64,000 nt of DNA from Vibrio aquaticus (GTDB lineage: Bacteria; Pseudomonadota; Gammaproteobacteria; Enterobacterales; Vibrionaceae), in contig NZ_RXZH01000001.1 of assembly GCF_003970385.1 (NCBI RefSeq), positions 997,300 to 1,061,299 on the forward strand, given 5' to 3'. Positions within the stretch are counted from its first letter, which is position 1. Each line of letters opens with the position of its first letter. A model generated the notes under the pieces. It saw nothing but the letters and a program-made list of their open reading frames with translations. It did not search any database and was not told the DNA's origin. This document shows, in pieces, positions 54,364-63,400 of the stretch. The position numbers were made by a program, and so were the translations under genes.

Positions 54364-54777
54364 GTGGCGACTCACTTGTTTGGCAAACGCCTTGTTATTC
54401 TGTTTAGCCTTATTGTTCTTGGAGGACTCGCCTCGTTAGCTAAATCGCTGGATATCTATGGAGACAGTGTTCGAAGCCTTGAAGTGACGGTGGGTGGTGC
54501 ATGGGTGCTTCATACCGTGATTGCGAGTTTGCTCGGTTTTGTTGCAGCGTGGGCGACGCCTAAACCTTATTACTACCAATTGAATAACCTGCCAATTTCA
54601 CCTTGGGTGCTTATTATGCTTGTGATGGTGGTAACGGATGAAATGACTCAAGCATTTAATCCTCTGCGTGAGTTTTCGATGTTAGATATGAGTATTAATG
54701 TGCTGTGTGTATTAATGGGTGCCACGTTGTATTACTTGACGAGCTGGCACAAAATTAAGCGTGAAATCAGCTTTTGA
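54364..54777 (+). CDS. VanZ-like membrane protein
   Basis: 137 residues with about four hydrophobic segments. D-E-M-T-Q-A-F-N-P-L-R-E-F-S-M-L-D near 100 is the VanZ family signature. The start is a GTG at 54364 with a weak ribosome site (AGGA about 10 nt upstream). It stands apart from the cox genes, and the function is unknown. Confidence 0.75.
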   Translation: MATHLFGKRLVILFSLIVLGGLASLAKSLDIYGDSVRSLEVTVGGAWVLHTVIASLLGFVAAWATPKPYYYQLNNLPISPWVLIMLVMVVTDEMTQAFNPLREFSMLDMSINVLCVLMGATLYYLTSWHKIKREISF

Positions 54778-54787
54778 TCTCTAGGCT

Positions 54788-55216
54788 CTATTTTATCTGA
54801 GCCAGTTTTAGGTAGGAATGCAACTCGCTGTTTTTGTACTCAACCGCTGAGTGAATGTTGACGCTAGCATTGCCAATCACCGCAAACTCATAGCAGTTTT
54901 CTCCTTTGAAGATGACAACGTGTAAGACGCCTGATTTCAATGACCAATTGCCTTTCGTTTTGAATCGATCAAACAAGCGATACTCGTTGAGCGTGCCATC
55001 AGCGTGAAAGATGACTTCGGTAATATAGCCACCAGTGCAGGTTTTCATCCAATGAGTGCCTGCTACATCAACGAGTTCGATATCTCTCTTTCCATCTTTC
55101 CATGTTTCGAAATCAGATCGATGGAGGGCGTCAAAGTCTAAATCTTCTTTAGAAATCAGTGTCTGCTTCTCGCTTTCTCGAACAAATAGCTGAGCGAGGA
55201 TATGTTGTTTTTCCAT
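54788..55216 (-). CDS. Hypothetical protein
   Basis: 142 residues, soluble and mixed alpha/beta, with no signal peptide. The N-terminus is helical and charged. From about residue 45 it shows alternating strands (T-H-W-M-K-T-C-T-G-G-Y-I-T-E-V-I-F, G-N-W-S-L-K-S-G-V-L-H-V-V-I), suggesting a lipocalin-like or small beta fold. I do not recognise a family. It is convergent with the VanZ gene and not obviously linked to the ABC operon upstream. Confidence 0.7.
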   Translation of the reverse strand: MEKQHILAQLFVRESEKQTLISKEDLDFDALHRSDFETWKDGKRDIELVDVAGTHWMKTCTGGYITEVIFHADGTLNEYRLFDRFKTKGNWSLKSGVLHVVIFKGENCYEFAVIGNASVNIHSAVEYKNSELHSYLKLAQIK

Positions 55217-55252
55217 CTGTTCTTCCTTTGTAAGTGGATTGAAACCACACAG

Positions 55253-56164
55253 TTAGCGAGCTAAGTGTCTTAAGCTTCTCTTTTCAACTTGCTTGAACAG
55301 GAGAGATAAGGCTAAGCACAGGCAAAGGTAGACTAAGCCAACGATGAGCCAGATCTCAAAGATTAGGCCGGAAGAGTTCGCCATTTCAGTGCCGACAAAG
55401 GTCATCTCTTGAATAGAAATAAGGGAAACGATAGAGGTGTCTTTAACCAGTGAAATCGCCTGACCCGCTAAGGCAGGTGTGATGGCTGCAAGTACCTGAG
55501 GGGCAATCACGTAGCGGTATTTAACCCATGTGGAAAGGCCCAAAGAATCAGCCGCTTCCCACTGTCCTTTGGGAATGCTAGCAAGACCGGAACGTACCAC
55601 TTCAGCCACATAAGCGGATGACAGTAAGCCAACACACAAAATTCCTGAAAGCAGGTTTTCCCACAAGTTCGCTGGCCCAAACAGCACATGTTGAAGTGGA
55701 TTGATTTCACCATTGTGGTTACGAAGAACATTATCTAAACCGAGCAGCGGGATAAGCTGGTTTGAGATGAAGAAGTAGAAAATGAACACGAAAACCAACG
55801 GTGGGATATTTCGTATCAATTGCACAAAGGCGTTAGCGGGCAAGCGGAAAAGGGTGATGGTTGAGCGTCTCGCAATACCAAGCATTGTACCCAGCCCCAG
55901 TGCTAAGGTCATTCCCCATAAGCTGATTCGTACCGTTGAAAGTAAGCCCTGAAAAAAGTAAGGCATCGAGCCATCTGAGCGAGGCGTAAAAATCAGAGAA
56001 AATGCGTCTTGCCAACGCCAGGCGTAGTTCACTCCGGTTGAAGAACGCTCATACAGCCAATAAACGGCAATACATAGAATAATGAGCAGACTAATATCTA
56101 GCTTATTTAACCATGGCTTTGATTGATTGGGCATTGCAGCTGAGAGCGTTTTAGCTTTTGACAC
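55253..56164 (-). CDS. Polar amino acid ABC permease (second)
   Basis: 303-residue HisM-type permease with about five TM segments and the EAA loop (E-A-A-D-S-L-G-L-S near residue 198). The N-terminus (about 25 residues) is extended and polar. It is the last gene of the operon ATPase-permease-binding protein-permease and lies 62 nt after the binding protein across a GC-rich hairpin. It forms a heterodimer with the permease at 57078-57875. Confidence 0.89.
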   Translation of the reverse strand: MSKAKTLSAAMPNQSKPWLNKLDISLLIILCIAVYWLYERSSTGVNYAWRWQDAFSLIFTPRSDGSMPYFFQGLLSTVRISLWGMTLALGLGTMLGIARRSTITLFRLPANAFVQLIRNIPPLVFVFIFYFFISNQLIPLLGLDNVLRNHNGEINPLQHVLFGPANLWENLLSGILCVGLLSSAYVAEVVRSGLASIPKGQWEAADSLGLSTWVKYRYVIAPQVLAAITPALAGQAISLVKDTSIVSLISIQEMTFVGTEMANSSGLIFEIWLIVGLVYLCLCLALSLLFKQVEKRSLRHLAR

Positions 56165-56190
56165 TTACTTGAATTTCCTAATAAGAAATC

Positions 56191-56214
56191 GCCGCACTGA
56201 CTAAGCAGTGCGGC
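56191..56214 (-). promoter_or_regulatory. Stem-loop between binding protein and second permease
   Basis: A 9-bp perfect GC-rich stem (GCCGCACTG with CAGTGCGGC) and a 6-nt loop. On the minus strand it is followed by GATTTCTT. It is probably an attenuator that raises binding-protein levels. Confidence 0.6.
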
Positions 56215-56226
56215 AGGGCAGAATGA

Positions 56227-57066
56227 TTATTGGCCAGAGGCAATTTGGTCTTGCCAATCAAGCGTTGAGAACCAGTATTCGTAGCGCTCTTTCAGCCATC
56301 CATCTTGCGTTCTTGCTTGAATCCACTCATTGAAGAACGCTTCTTTATCGGTTTCACCTAGGCGAACGGCAAAGGCTTCATTACCTTTTGAAAGACGCTC
56401 TGTGAAAGGAATAAATAGCTTATCGCTATTTTTCACGGCTTCGTGTTCTGGTTTTGGGCTTGATGCAATCACTGCATGAGCATTACCGTTCAACACTTCT
56501 TGGAATGCTTGAGCATCGTCATCAAATTGAAGAATTTTCGCTTTAGGGAAGGTTTCACGAGCGACTTGTACCGTGAAAGCACCGCGGCGTGCTGCAATTT
56601 TTACTTTACGAGAGTTGAAATCGCTGAATTCTGAAAAGCCTTGTGCGAGTTCTTTATTTGCCGCTACCTGCACACCCGAGTGAGAGTAAGGTGCACTGAA
56701 TAACACGCTTTTCGAACGTTCGGGCGTGATGCTCATACCACCGATAATCACATCAAATTTCTGAGCAAGCAGCGCTGGAATGATGCCGTCCCATGCGGTT
56801 GGAACAAATTCGACTTTCCAGCCCGAGTCTTGAGCTAGGCGTTTAGCAACATCAATCTCAAAGCCAATTAAGTCACCTTGCTTATCACGCATTGCCCAAG
56901 GCACAAACGTAGACATACCCACACGCAGCGTACCGCGCTCGTTGATTTTATCTAAGTTCGGAGTCTCTGCAGCCAGAGTCGGCAAGCTAATCGCCAAACC
57001 CAATAAAGCGGTAATAGCGGCTTTGAATCCTTTGCCTTTCAATAGGCTCTTACCTATGTTTCTCAT
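56227..57066 (-). CDS. Family-3 amino acid-binding protein
   Basis: 279-residue periplasmic protein with a leader ending T-L-A-A. The SBP_bac_3 signature G-F-E-I-D-V-A-K-R-L-A lies near residue 68, the ligand arginine is in A-A-R-R-G-A-F-T, and D-D-D-A-Q-A follows. Acidic and polar pocket residues suggest a polar amino acid, but the exact one cannot be read. Confidence 0.9.
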   Translation of the reverse strand: MRNIGKSLLKGKGFKAAITALLGLAISLPTLAAETPNLDKINERGTLRVGMSTFVPWAMRDKQGDLIGFEIDVAKRLAQDSGWKVEFVPTAWDGIIPALLAQKFDVIIGGMSITPERSKSVLFSAPYSHSGVQVAANKELAQGFSEFSDFNSRKVKIAARRGAFTVQVARETFPKAKILQFDDDAQAFQEVLNGNAHAVIASSPKPEHEAVKNSDKLFIPFTERLSKGNEAFAVRLGETDKEAFFNEWIQARTQDGWLKERYEYWFSTLDWQDQIASGQ

Positions 57067-57077
57067 GTTTTATCCTT

Positions 57078-57875
57078 TTATTGTGAGCGCCAACTCGCGC
57101 CTAGTTTGTGTTCCATCCAAGCAGAAAGTGCTGACAGTGTGAGTGTCAAAGCTAAATAAATTGCCGCAACCGTAAACCAAATTTCAAACGGCATCGCGGT
57201 TTCAGAGACGATATTTCGTCCCTCCGTTGTTAGGTCGAATATCGCCATCACGCTGACAATTGAAGAGTTTTTAATGAGCGAAACCACTTCATTGGTCAGT
57301 GGGGGTAATGTACGTTGTAACAGCTGAGGTAAGATCACATCGTAGAAGGTATAAAAGCGATTCAATCCCAGTGACTTAGCTGCTTCAAACTGCCCATTGG
57401 GAATACTGTTGAGACCACCTCGGAAAATCTCGGCAGTATAGGCGCCTTGAAACAGTGACAAGGCGAGTACTGCGGTAGAGAATCGATCTAAGCCAATCAC
57501 AGGGCCAAAAACGAAATACAAAAGGTATATTTGCACGAGAAGCGGTGTGTTACGCACCACTTCAACATAAAGATTAGCAATGCCACGTCCTACCCAAGAG
57601 TCAGATAGCTTCAACATCGCGGTTGTTAAGCCAATCAGCAAGGTAAAGCATAAACTCAGCGCTGAAATTTGGATGGTGACGAGCAAGCCTTCTAATAACT
57701 CGGCTGGCCACCATTCACCATCTTCAAAAAAGACAATGTAATCGGGTACTCGCTCCCATTGCCACTGATAGCCCATGCTCTGAGCGCCAGAATCAAGTAA
57801 CCATGCGATCCCGATAAAGAGTAAAGCGATTTGCAACGACGCAGATAGAACGGGTTGAATAACTTTTCTGATCAT
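57078..57875 (-). CDS. Polar amino acid ABC permease (first)
   Basis: 265-residue HisM-type permease with five TM segments and the EAA loop (E-A-A-K-S-L-G-L-N-R near residue 163). Its start overlaps the ATPase stop (TGATG). It is paired with the permease at 55253. Confidence 0.9.
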   Translation of the reverse strand: MIRKVIQPVLSASLQIALLFIGIAWLLDSGAQSMGYQWQWERVPDYIVFFEDGEWWPAELLEGLLVTIQISALSLCFTLLIGLTTAMLKLSDSWVGRGIANLYVEVVRNTPLLVQIYLLYFVFGPVIGLDRFSTAVLALSLFQGAYTAEIFRGGLNSIPNGQFEAAKSLGLNRFYTFYDVILPQLLQRTLPPLTNEVVSLIKNSSIVSVMAIFDLTTEGRNIVSETAMPFEIWFTVAAIYLALTLTLSALSAWMEHKLGASWRSQ

Positions 57876-58591
57876 CAGTGGCTCAGTATCTGTTGTAAGA
57901 ACTGAGCGGTTCTTGGGTGTTTTGGATGGGAGAAGAGTTGTTCTGGTGAAGCGATTTCCAAAATCTCCCCTTGATCCATAAAAATGACACGATCCGCTAC
58001 TTTGCGTGCAAAACCCATTTCATGAGTCACACACATCATAGTGATGCCCTCTTTAGCGAGATCAACCATCACATCGAGCACTTCTTGAATGGTTTCAGGA
58101 TCGAGTGCAGAGGTTGGCTCATCAAACAGTAAGATCTCAGGCTGCATACAAAGCGAACGAGCGATGGCAACTCGTTGTTGCTGACCGCCAGAGAGTTGCA
58201 CTGGATATTTGTTGGCTTGCTCTTCAATATTGACTCGTTTTAGAAAATGAAAAGCACGTTCATTGGCTTCTTTTTTGGATAAGCCTAAGGTGCGAATCGG
58301 GGAGAGTGTCAGATTTTCAAGCACGGTTAAATGAGGAAAGAGGTTAAAGTGTTGGAACACCATGCCTACTTTACCAGCCGACACTTGCTCAATAGGGTTA
58401 TCCAAAACGGAGATCTCTCCTTGTGAAATCGCCTCAAGGCCATTCACAGTTCGGATTAATGTTGATTTTCCTGACCCTGAAGGACCACAAATCACGAGGA
58501 TCTCACCTTTTAATACACTTAGGTTGATGGTTTTAAGTGCTTGGAAAGCCCCGTACCACTTATTGACATTGCTAAATTCGATGGCGTTCAT
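57875..58591 (-). CDS. Polar amino acid ABC transporter ATPase
   Basis: 238-residue GlnQ-like ATPase with Walker [10 protein letters not shown] (36-44), Q loop V-F-Q-H-F, ABC signature L-S-G-G-Q-Q-Q-R, Walker B L-L-F-D-E-P-T-S and switch T-H-E. It is the first gene of the four-gene leftward operon. It is divergent from aroG, with 306 bp between them. Confidence 0.93.
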   Translation of the reverse strand: MNAIEFSNVNKWYGAFQALKTINLSVLKGEILVICGPSGSGKSTLIRTVNGLEAISQGEISVLDNPIEQVSAGKVGMVFQHFNLFPHLTVLENLTLSPIRTLGLSKKEANERAFHFLKRVNIEEQANKYPVQLSGGQQQRVAIARSLCMQPEILLFDEPTSALDPETIQEVLDVMVDLAKEGITMMCVTHEMGFARKVADRVIFMDQGEILEIASPEQLFSHPKHPRTAQFLQQILSH

Positions 58592-58706
58592 GCCTGATCT
58601 TTTATTGTTCTTCGTTGTAATCTTACCTTAGCAATATCAGGAAGATAATGCATCTTGTAGCCATTAAAGATATCAAAACTCTTCCATTAAATGTGATATA
58701 ACCGTA

Positions 58707-58724
58707 TGTAATCCAAAGTTTACA
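58707..58724. promoter_or_regulatory. TYR box upstream of aroG
   Basis: TGTAATCCAAAGTTTACA matches the TyrR box TGTAAA-N6-TTTACA at 11 of 12 positions, including the invariant G and C 15 bp apart. A further half-site TGTAAA at 58730 lies 5 bp downstream. It is 174 bp before aroG and supports aromatic amino acid repression. No gene is visible in the 306-bp gap. Confidence 0.7.
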
Positions 58725-58897
58725 TCTTGTGTAAATCGTAAAAAAGCTCGAAATATTGCCTTTTATTGAAAATAGTGGTTGCAACCTGGGTTTTTGCTAG
58801 ATAAGTTACACAGAACAGGAATAAGAAAGCGTGTACGTTTTTTCATCACCCTCTTTGGTGATACGTGCCAAGCAAGAGATATAGGAAGAAGTAAGCA

Positions 58898-59953
58898 ATG
58901 TTTCAAACTGATGATGTACGAATTAACAAATCAAAAGAATTATTACCACCAGTTGCAGTTTTAGAGAAGTTTCCTGCGACTGAATCCGCTTCTTCTACAA
59001 CATTTCGTTCACGAGAAGCGATCTCTAACATTTTGAAAGGCGAAGATGAGCGTCTGCTTGTGATTATCGGCCCTTGTTCGATTCATGACACTGAAGCGGC
59101 GATTGAATACGGTAAGCGTTTGAAGGTGCTGCGTGACGAGCTTGGTGACCGCCTTGAAGTCGTGATGCGAGTTTACTTTGAAAAACCACGTACTACCGTA
59201 GGTTGGAAAGGCCTAATTAACGACCCGTACCTAAACGATACGTTTAAGATCAATGATGGCCTGCGCTTAGGTCGTAAGCTACTGTTAGATCTTACCGATA
59301 TGGGAATGCCAACGGCGAGTGAGTTCCTAGATATGATCACTCCACAATACGTAGCAGACCTAATCAGTTGGGGTGCGATTGGTGCTCGTACAACTGAGTC
59401 TCAGGTTCACCGCGAGCTAGCGTCTGGTATTTCTTGTCCAGTTGGCTTTAAGAACGGTACCGATGGCAACATCAAAATCGCCTCTGATGCGATCCGTTCT
59501 GCAAGCGCTTCACACCACTTCTTGTCAGTGACGAAATACGGTCACTCCGCGATTATCGAAACCGCAGGTAACCCTGATTGCCACATCATTCTACGTGGTG
59601 GTAAAGAGCCTAACTACAGCGCTGACCATGTGGGTGCAATTAAGCAAGAGCTAGAAGCATCAGGTCTTCCTCAGAAAGTGATGATTGATTTCAGCCACGC
59701 AAACAGCTCTAAGCAGTACCAACGTCAGATGGTCGTAGCGGAAGATGTTGCTGGTCAGATTTCCGGTGGTGAAGATGCAATCTTTGGTGTGATGATTGAA
59801 TCACATCTGGTTGAAGGTCGTCAGGATCTTGTAGATGGCAAAGTAGCGACATATGGACAATCGATCACAGACGCATGTATTGGTTGGGACGATACTGAAA
59901 AAGTACTGCGTCAATTAGCCAATGCAGTCGCTGAGCGTCGCAAGAACAAATAG
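58898..59953 (+). CDS. aroG: 3-deoxy-D-arabinoheptulosonate-7-phosphate synthase
   Basis: 351-residue class I DAHP synthase that condenses PEP and erythrose 4-phosphate, the first step of the shikimate pathway. The active-site motifs are I-G-P-C-S-I-H-D near residue 56, V-Y-F-E-K-P-R-T-T-V-G-W-K-G near 88, G-A-R-T-T-E-S-Q-V-H-R, and D-F-S-H-A-N-S-S-K. The overall sequence reads closest to E. coli AroG, the phenylalanine-sensitive isoenzyme, but feedback specificity is inferred. An upstream TYR box indicates TyrR control. Confidence 0.94.
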   Translation: MFQTDDVRINKSKELLPPVAVLEKFPATESASSTTFRSREAISNILKGEDERLLVIIGPCSIHDTEAAIEYGKRLKVLRDELGDRLEVVMRVYFEKPRTTVGWKGLINDPYLNDTFKINDGLRLGRKLLLDLTDMGMPTASEFLDMITPQYVADLISWGAIGARTTESQVHRELASGISCPVGFKNGTDGNIKIASDAIRSASASHHFLSVTKYGHSAIIETAGNPDCHIILRGGKEPNYSADHVGAIKQELEASGLPQKVMIDFSHANSSKQYQRQMVVAEDVAGQISGGEDAIFGVMIESHLVEGRQDLVDGKVATYGQSITDACIGWDDTEKVLRQLANAVAERRKNK

Positions 59954-59986
59954 CGCATTTCTAAGAAATTCCTAGTTACACAATTC

Positions 59987-60010
59987 AAAGCTCCTTCGGG
60001 AGCTTTTTTT
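59987..60010 (+). terminator. Intrinsic terminator after aroG
   Basis: AAAGCTCC pairs with GGAGCTTT across a stable TTCG tetraloop and is followed by TTTT. Confidence 0.93.
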
Positions 60011-60101
60011 GATCGGTTGTGTTAGCCGTTGAAGTGCGTTAATTGAGTAAAAACATTGAATGGCATATTGTAAATAATATAAAGAATGGTATTCTAATTG
60101 G

Positions 60102-60187
60102 GTAATGGTTCTCAGCGTAATGGATTGCGCATTTCAGGCTTTGTGTTATTTAACATATTAATCGGGCATGTATGCCCGTTTTTTTTT
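60102..60187 (+). ncRNA. Candidate small RNA between aroG and adhesin
   Basis: A strong terminator (CGGGCA with TGCCCG, 60163-60178, then nine T) ends a stretch with no coding frame and lies 150 nt beyond the aroG terminator. A promoter-like TTGTAA (60068-60073), 16-nt spacer and TATTCT (60090-60095) would start a transcript of about 86 nt. It matches no small RNA that I can recall. The remainder of the 539-bp gap, up to the adhesin, is A+T-rich leader with no gene seen. Confidence 0.4.
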
Positions 60188-60492
60188 GCCTGAAATTCGG
60201 ATAGAACATCTATCCTTCAGCTTCTTCTTCCCTTTTATCCTCCCTTCAATACGCTCTTTATAAAGTCTCACCTTTGATACTTTAAGCAAACTAATTTATA
60301 AAAAATGAAACCTTAGTCACATTAAGGCGCGAATTCCCTTATATAACCTATACTTAGAAAGCGAAGTCTGTTTTTTGAAACAAAAACAAAGGGCTGCAAA
60401 TAAAAAGCTATTTTGTTATGTTGCAATGGGCGAAGAAAATTACAACAAATTGTTTCAGCCTAGCCAGTTCAATTGAGGCGCGAGGAGACCAT

Positions 60493-63400
60493 ATGAACGT
60501 GGAAGTTGTACGCGAAGCAGCCGTTGCTAAAGAAGTTGAAGGTGAAGTTATTGCAGTTGCTCCTAGTGGCAGTGCTCGCAGACTTTTGCCGGGGGATCGT
60601 ATTGAGGCGGATGAAATCATCATCACGGCGAACAAAGCTCAAATAGTCATGGACGCCGCCCCAGTTGCGTTTGAAGTAGGCGAAAATTGTGTTGCTTGTC
60701 AATCTCAAGATGACCTTTGGACAACCGCACCACTTGCCGAAGAAGTGAATTTTGACCTGTCACAAATCGATGGTCTTGAAGTCGGTGAAGATGAATTTGC
60801 CGCTATTCAGCAAGCTATTTTAGATGGTGCCGATCCAACGGCTATTTTAGAAGCAACCGCTGCAGGCTTGAATGGGCTCTCCTCAAGTATTTCTGGTTTA
60901 GCAACCATCGAAGCGACAGGTGTTGAAGTTCTCGCCAGCACCTTATTTGAAACCAGTGGTATCGATAGCTCGAACACTGGAGTGAATCAACAAGATGGCC
61001 TTCGACCTTTCATTTTCGCTGCAGGCGGAGAAAGCCTTCAAACTAACTTGGTTGAAGGTAACTTGTCTCAAGGCAGCTACCCTGTTTCTTCCGTAAGCAC
61101 AGCAACGATTTTCGCTGGTGGTTTAGCCTTAGACCCAGATTCTTTTGTTCCTGACACACTCTCGCTTTCCTCTCTTCTTGCTGAGCTTAACTCTGACATT
61201 ACCTCTAACGGAGAGTCGGTCAGCTTCACTTATGATGCAGGGCAGAACGCCATAATTGGTACATTAAATGGTGAGGAAGTACTCACTATAACTATTGATG
61301 CAACCAGCTTAGGCGACGATATTACCCTTGATGTAACTACAACCATATTCCAACCCATTGACCATCTACCTTCTGTTGGTGGAGGACAAGTGGCCTTTTC
61401 AGATGATCAGATCACGATCTCATTTGATATTACTGGTAATGACAGCGGTGGTAATCCAATTAGAACTCCGATTGATACCCAAGTATCGATTAGTGATGGA
61501 GCGCAGCCAGATTTTAGTTCGCTTGATGCCGCAACACTCTATGAAGCGGGCTTAGATGGTGCCTCTGGTGAGGGGCCAACTAACACCTTCGCTGAAGGGA
61601 CACTGGTTGGTGATCTTGGAAGTGATATCGTTAACGAAATACAAATCGACGTCGATGCATTTAACAACGGCCCTCAATCCTCGGCGATTACTTCACAAGG
61701 GCAAACAGTTGTTCTCGAAGCGTTGGCAGGTGAACAGGGTAAATACATTGGCTACATTACCTTAGATGGGACTCGAATTGATGTGCTCACCGTAACACTT
61801 GGTGATGTGACGACAAGTGACACTGAATTTCGTGCTGACTATCAGGTCCAGTTGTTGCAGGAGCTTGACCAACCAAATAATGGCCAATCTGGCGATCAAG
61901 ATCAGGTTTCAATCTTACTGCCAGTGTTTGCTATTGATGCAGACAATGATCAATCCGAACGCTCAAATCTGGTGGTGAATGTCGGCGATGATATTCAAGT
62001 GGTGATTGACGGCAACTTGAATGTAGTTGAGCCAACGCTGGGTGAAATACAAACCAGTAATGTCGTTGATGTAATTGAGCAAGCCGGCGCAGACCAAGGT
62101 AAAGTGACGTTTGTGACTTTCGATGATGTGGATGTGCAATACCAACAAGGGCAAACAGAGTACCCTGTTGATCATGGTATCTTACATGTGACAGCGGATG
62201 GTGAAGTGTGGTTTGTACCGCGTAGCAACATCGATCACTCGACCAAGGAACAAATTAAGCACGATATTGTTATCACGGTAACGGACAACGACGGCGATGA
62301 GCTAACCAGTAATGTAGAGCTAATCATTACCGATGGTGACGACCCAGAAATCACCGCGATTACTGAAGCAACCGTTTATGAAGCAGGCCTCGGTGATGGT
62401 TCGCAAGTGGGGCTAACCCAAACTGAATTTACTGGCACGCTCAGCGGTAATCTAGGCAGTGATAAGGTGACTGGCTTACAGATTGACCTTAATGCTTTTG
62501 AGACTGCGCAGCAAAACTCACCAATCACCTCACACGGTAAAACCATTGCCCTTGAAGCGGTCGATGGAGAGCCAGGTGTCTACCTTGGGTATATCAAGCT
62601 CGATGATGGTACACGAGTCAATGTGCTTAAAGTGACTCTAGGTACGGTTAGTGAGGGAAGCGGCACTTTTAACGCGAGCTATAAGGTTGAGCTTCTACAA
62701 GAGATAGATCAACCAAAACAAGGTGGTGCGGCGGCCAACGATTTTACTTCGATTTCTCTCCCTATTTTTGCTACCGACTCGGACAACGATGAATCGGCGC
62801 GCTCGAATCTTATCATCAAAGTGGGTGACGACATTCAAGTCGTAACCAACGGTGACATTGAAGTGGTTGAATCGACCATAGGTAGTCCTAATCAAAGTGA
62901 TGTGATTGAAATCATCAGCAAAGCGGGGGCTGACCAAGGCGAAGTTACGTCGTTCACGTTTGATGGAAAGTCTTATACCCTGCAAGATGGCCAAACAGAG
63001 TACTCAGTCACTGATAGTAACTCGGTGACAGTAGGTAAAGTGGTTATCACCCCTGATGGTAACGTCTCCTTTATTCCTGAAAGTAGACTGGATCATTCTA
63101 CGTCTGAAGAGATCAAGCACACTATCGTTGTGACTGTGACCGACCAAGATGGCGATAAGTTAGAAAGTACCGTTAATCTGGTGATTAAAGATGGCCAGAA
63201 TCCGGTAATTAGCAATATCACTGAAGCGAGCGTTTATGAAGCGGGCTTAACTGATGGCGGCACTCAAGTCGGTCAAACCAACACCGTGTTCGACGGTGTC
63301 TTGACCGGTCAATTGGGTAGCGACAACGTAGCTGATGTGCAGATCGATCTGCAAGCGTTTGAAGCTGCGCAGCAAACTGACCCAATCACCGCTCAAGGTA

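Noticed and set aside
60188..60492. c-di-GMP riboswitch in the adhesin leader
   Set aside because: I looked for the GEMM core and tetraloop-receptor pattern and did not find it.
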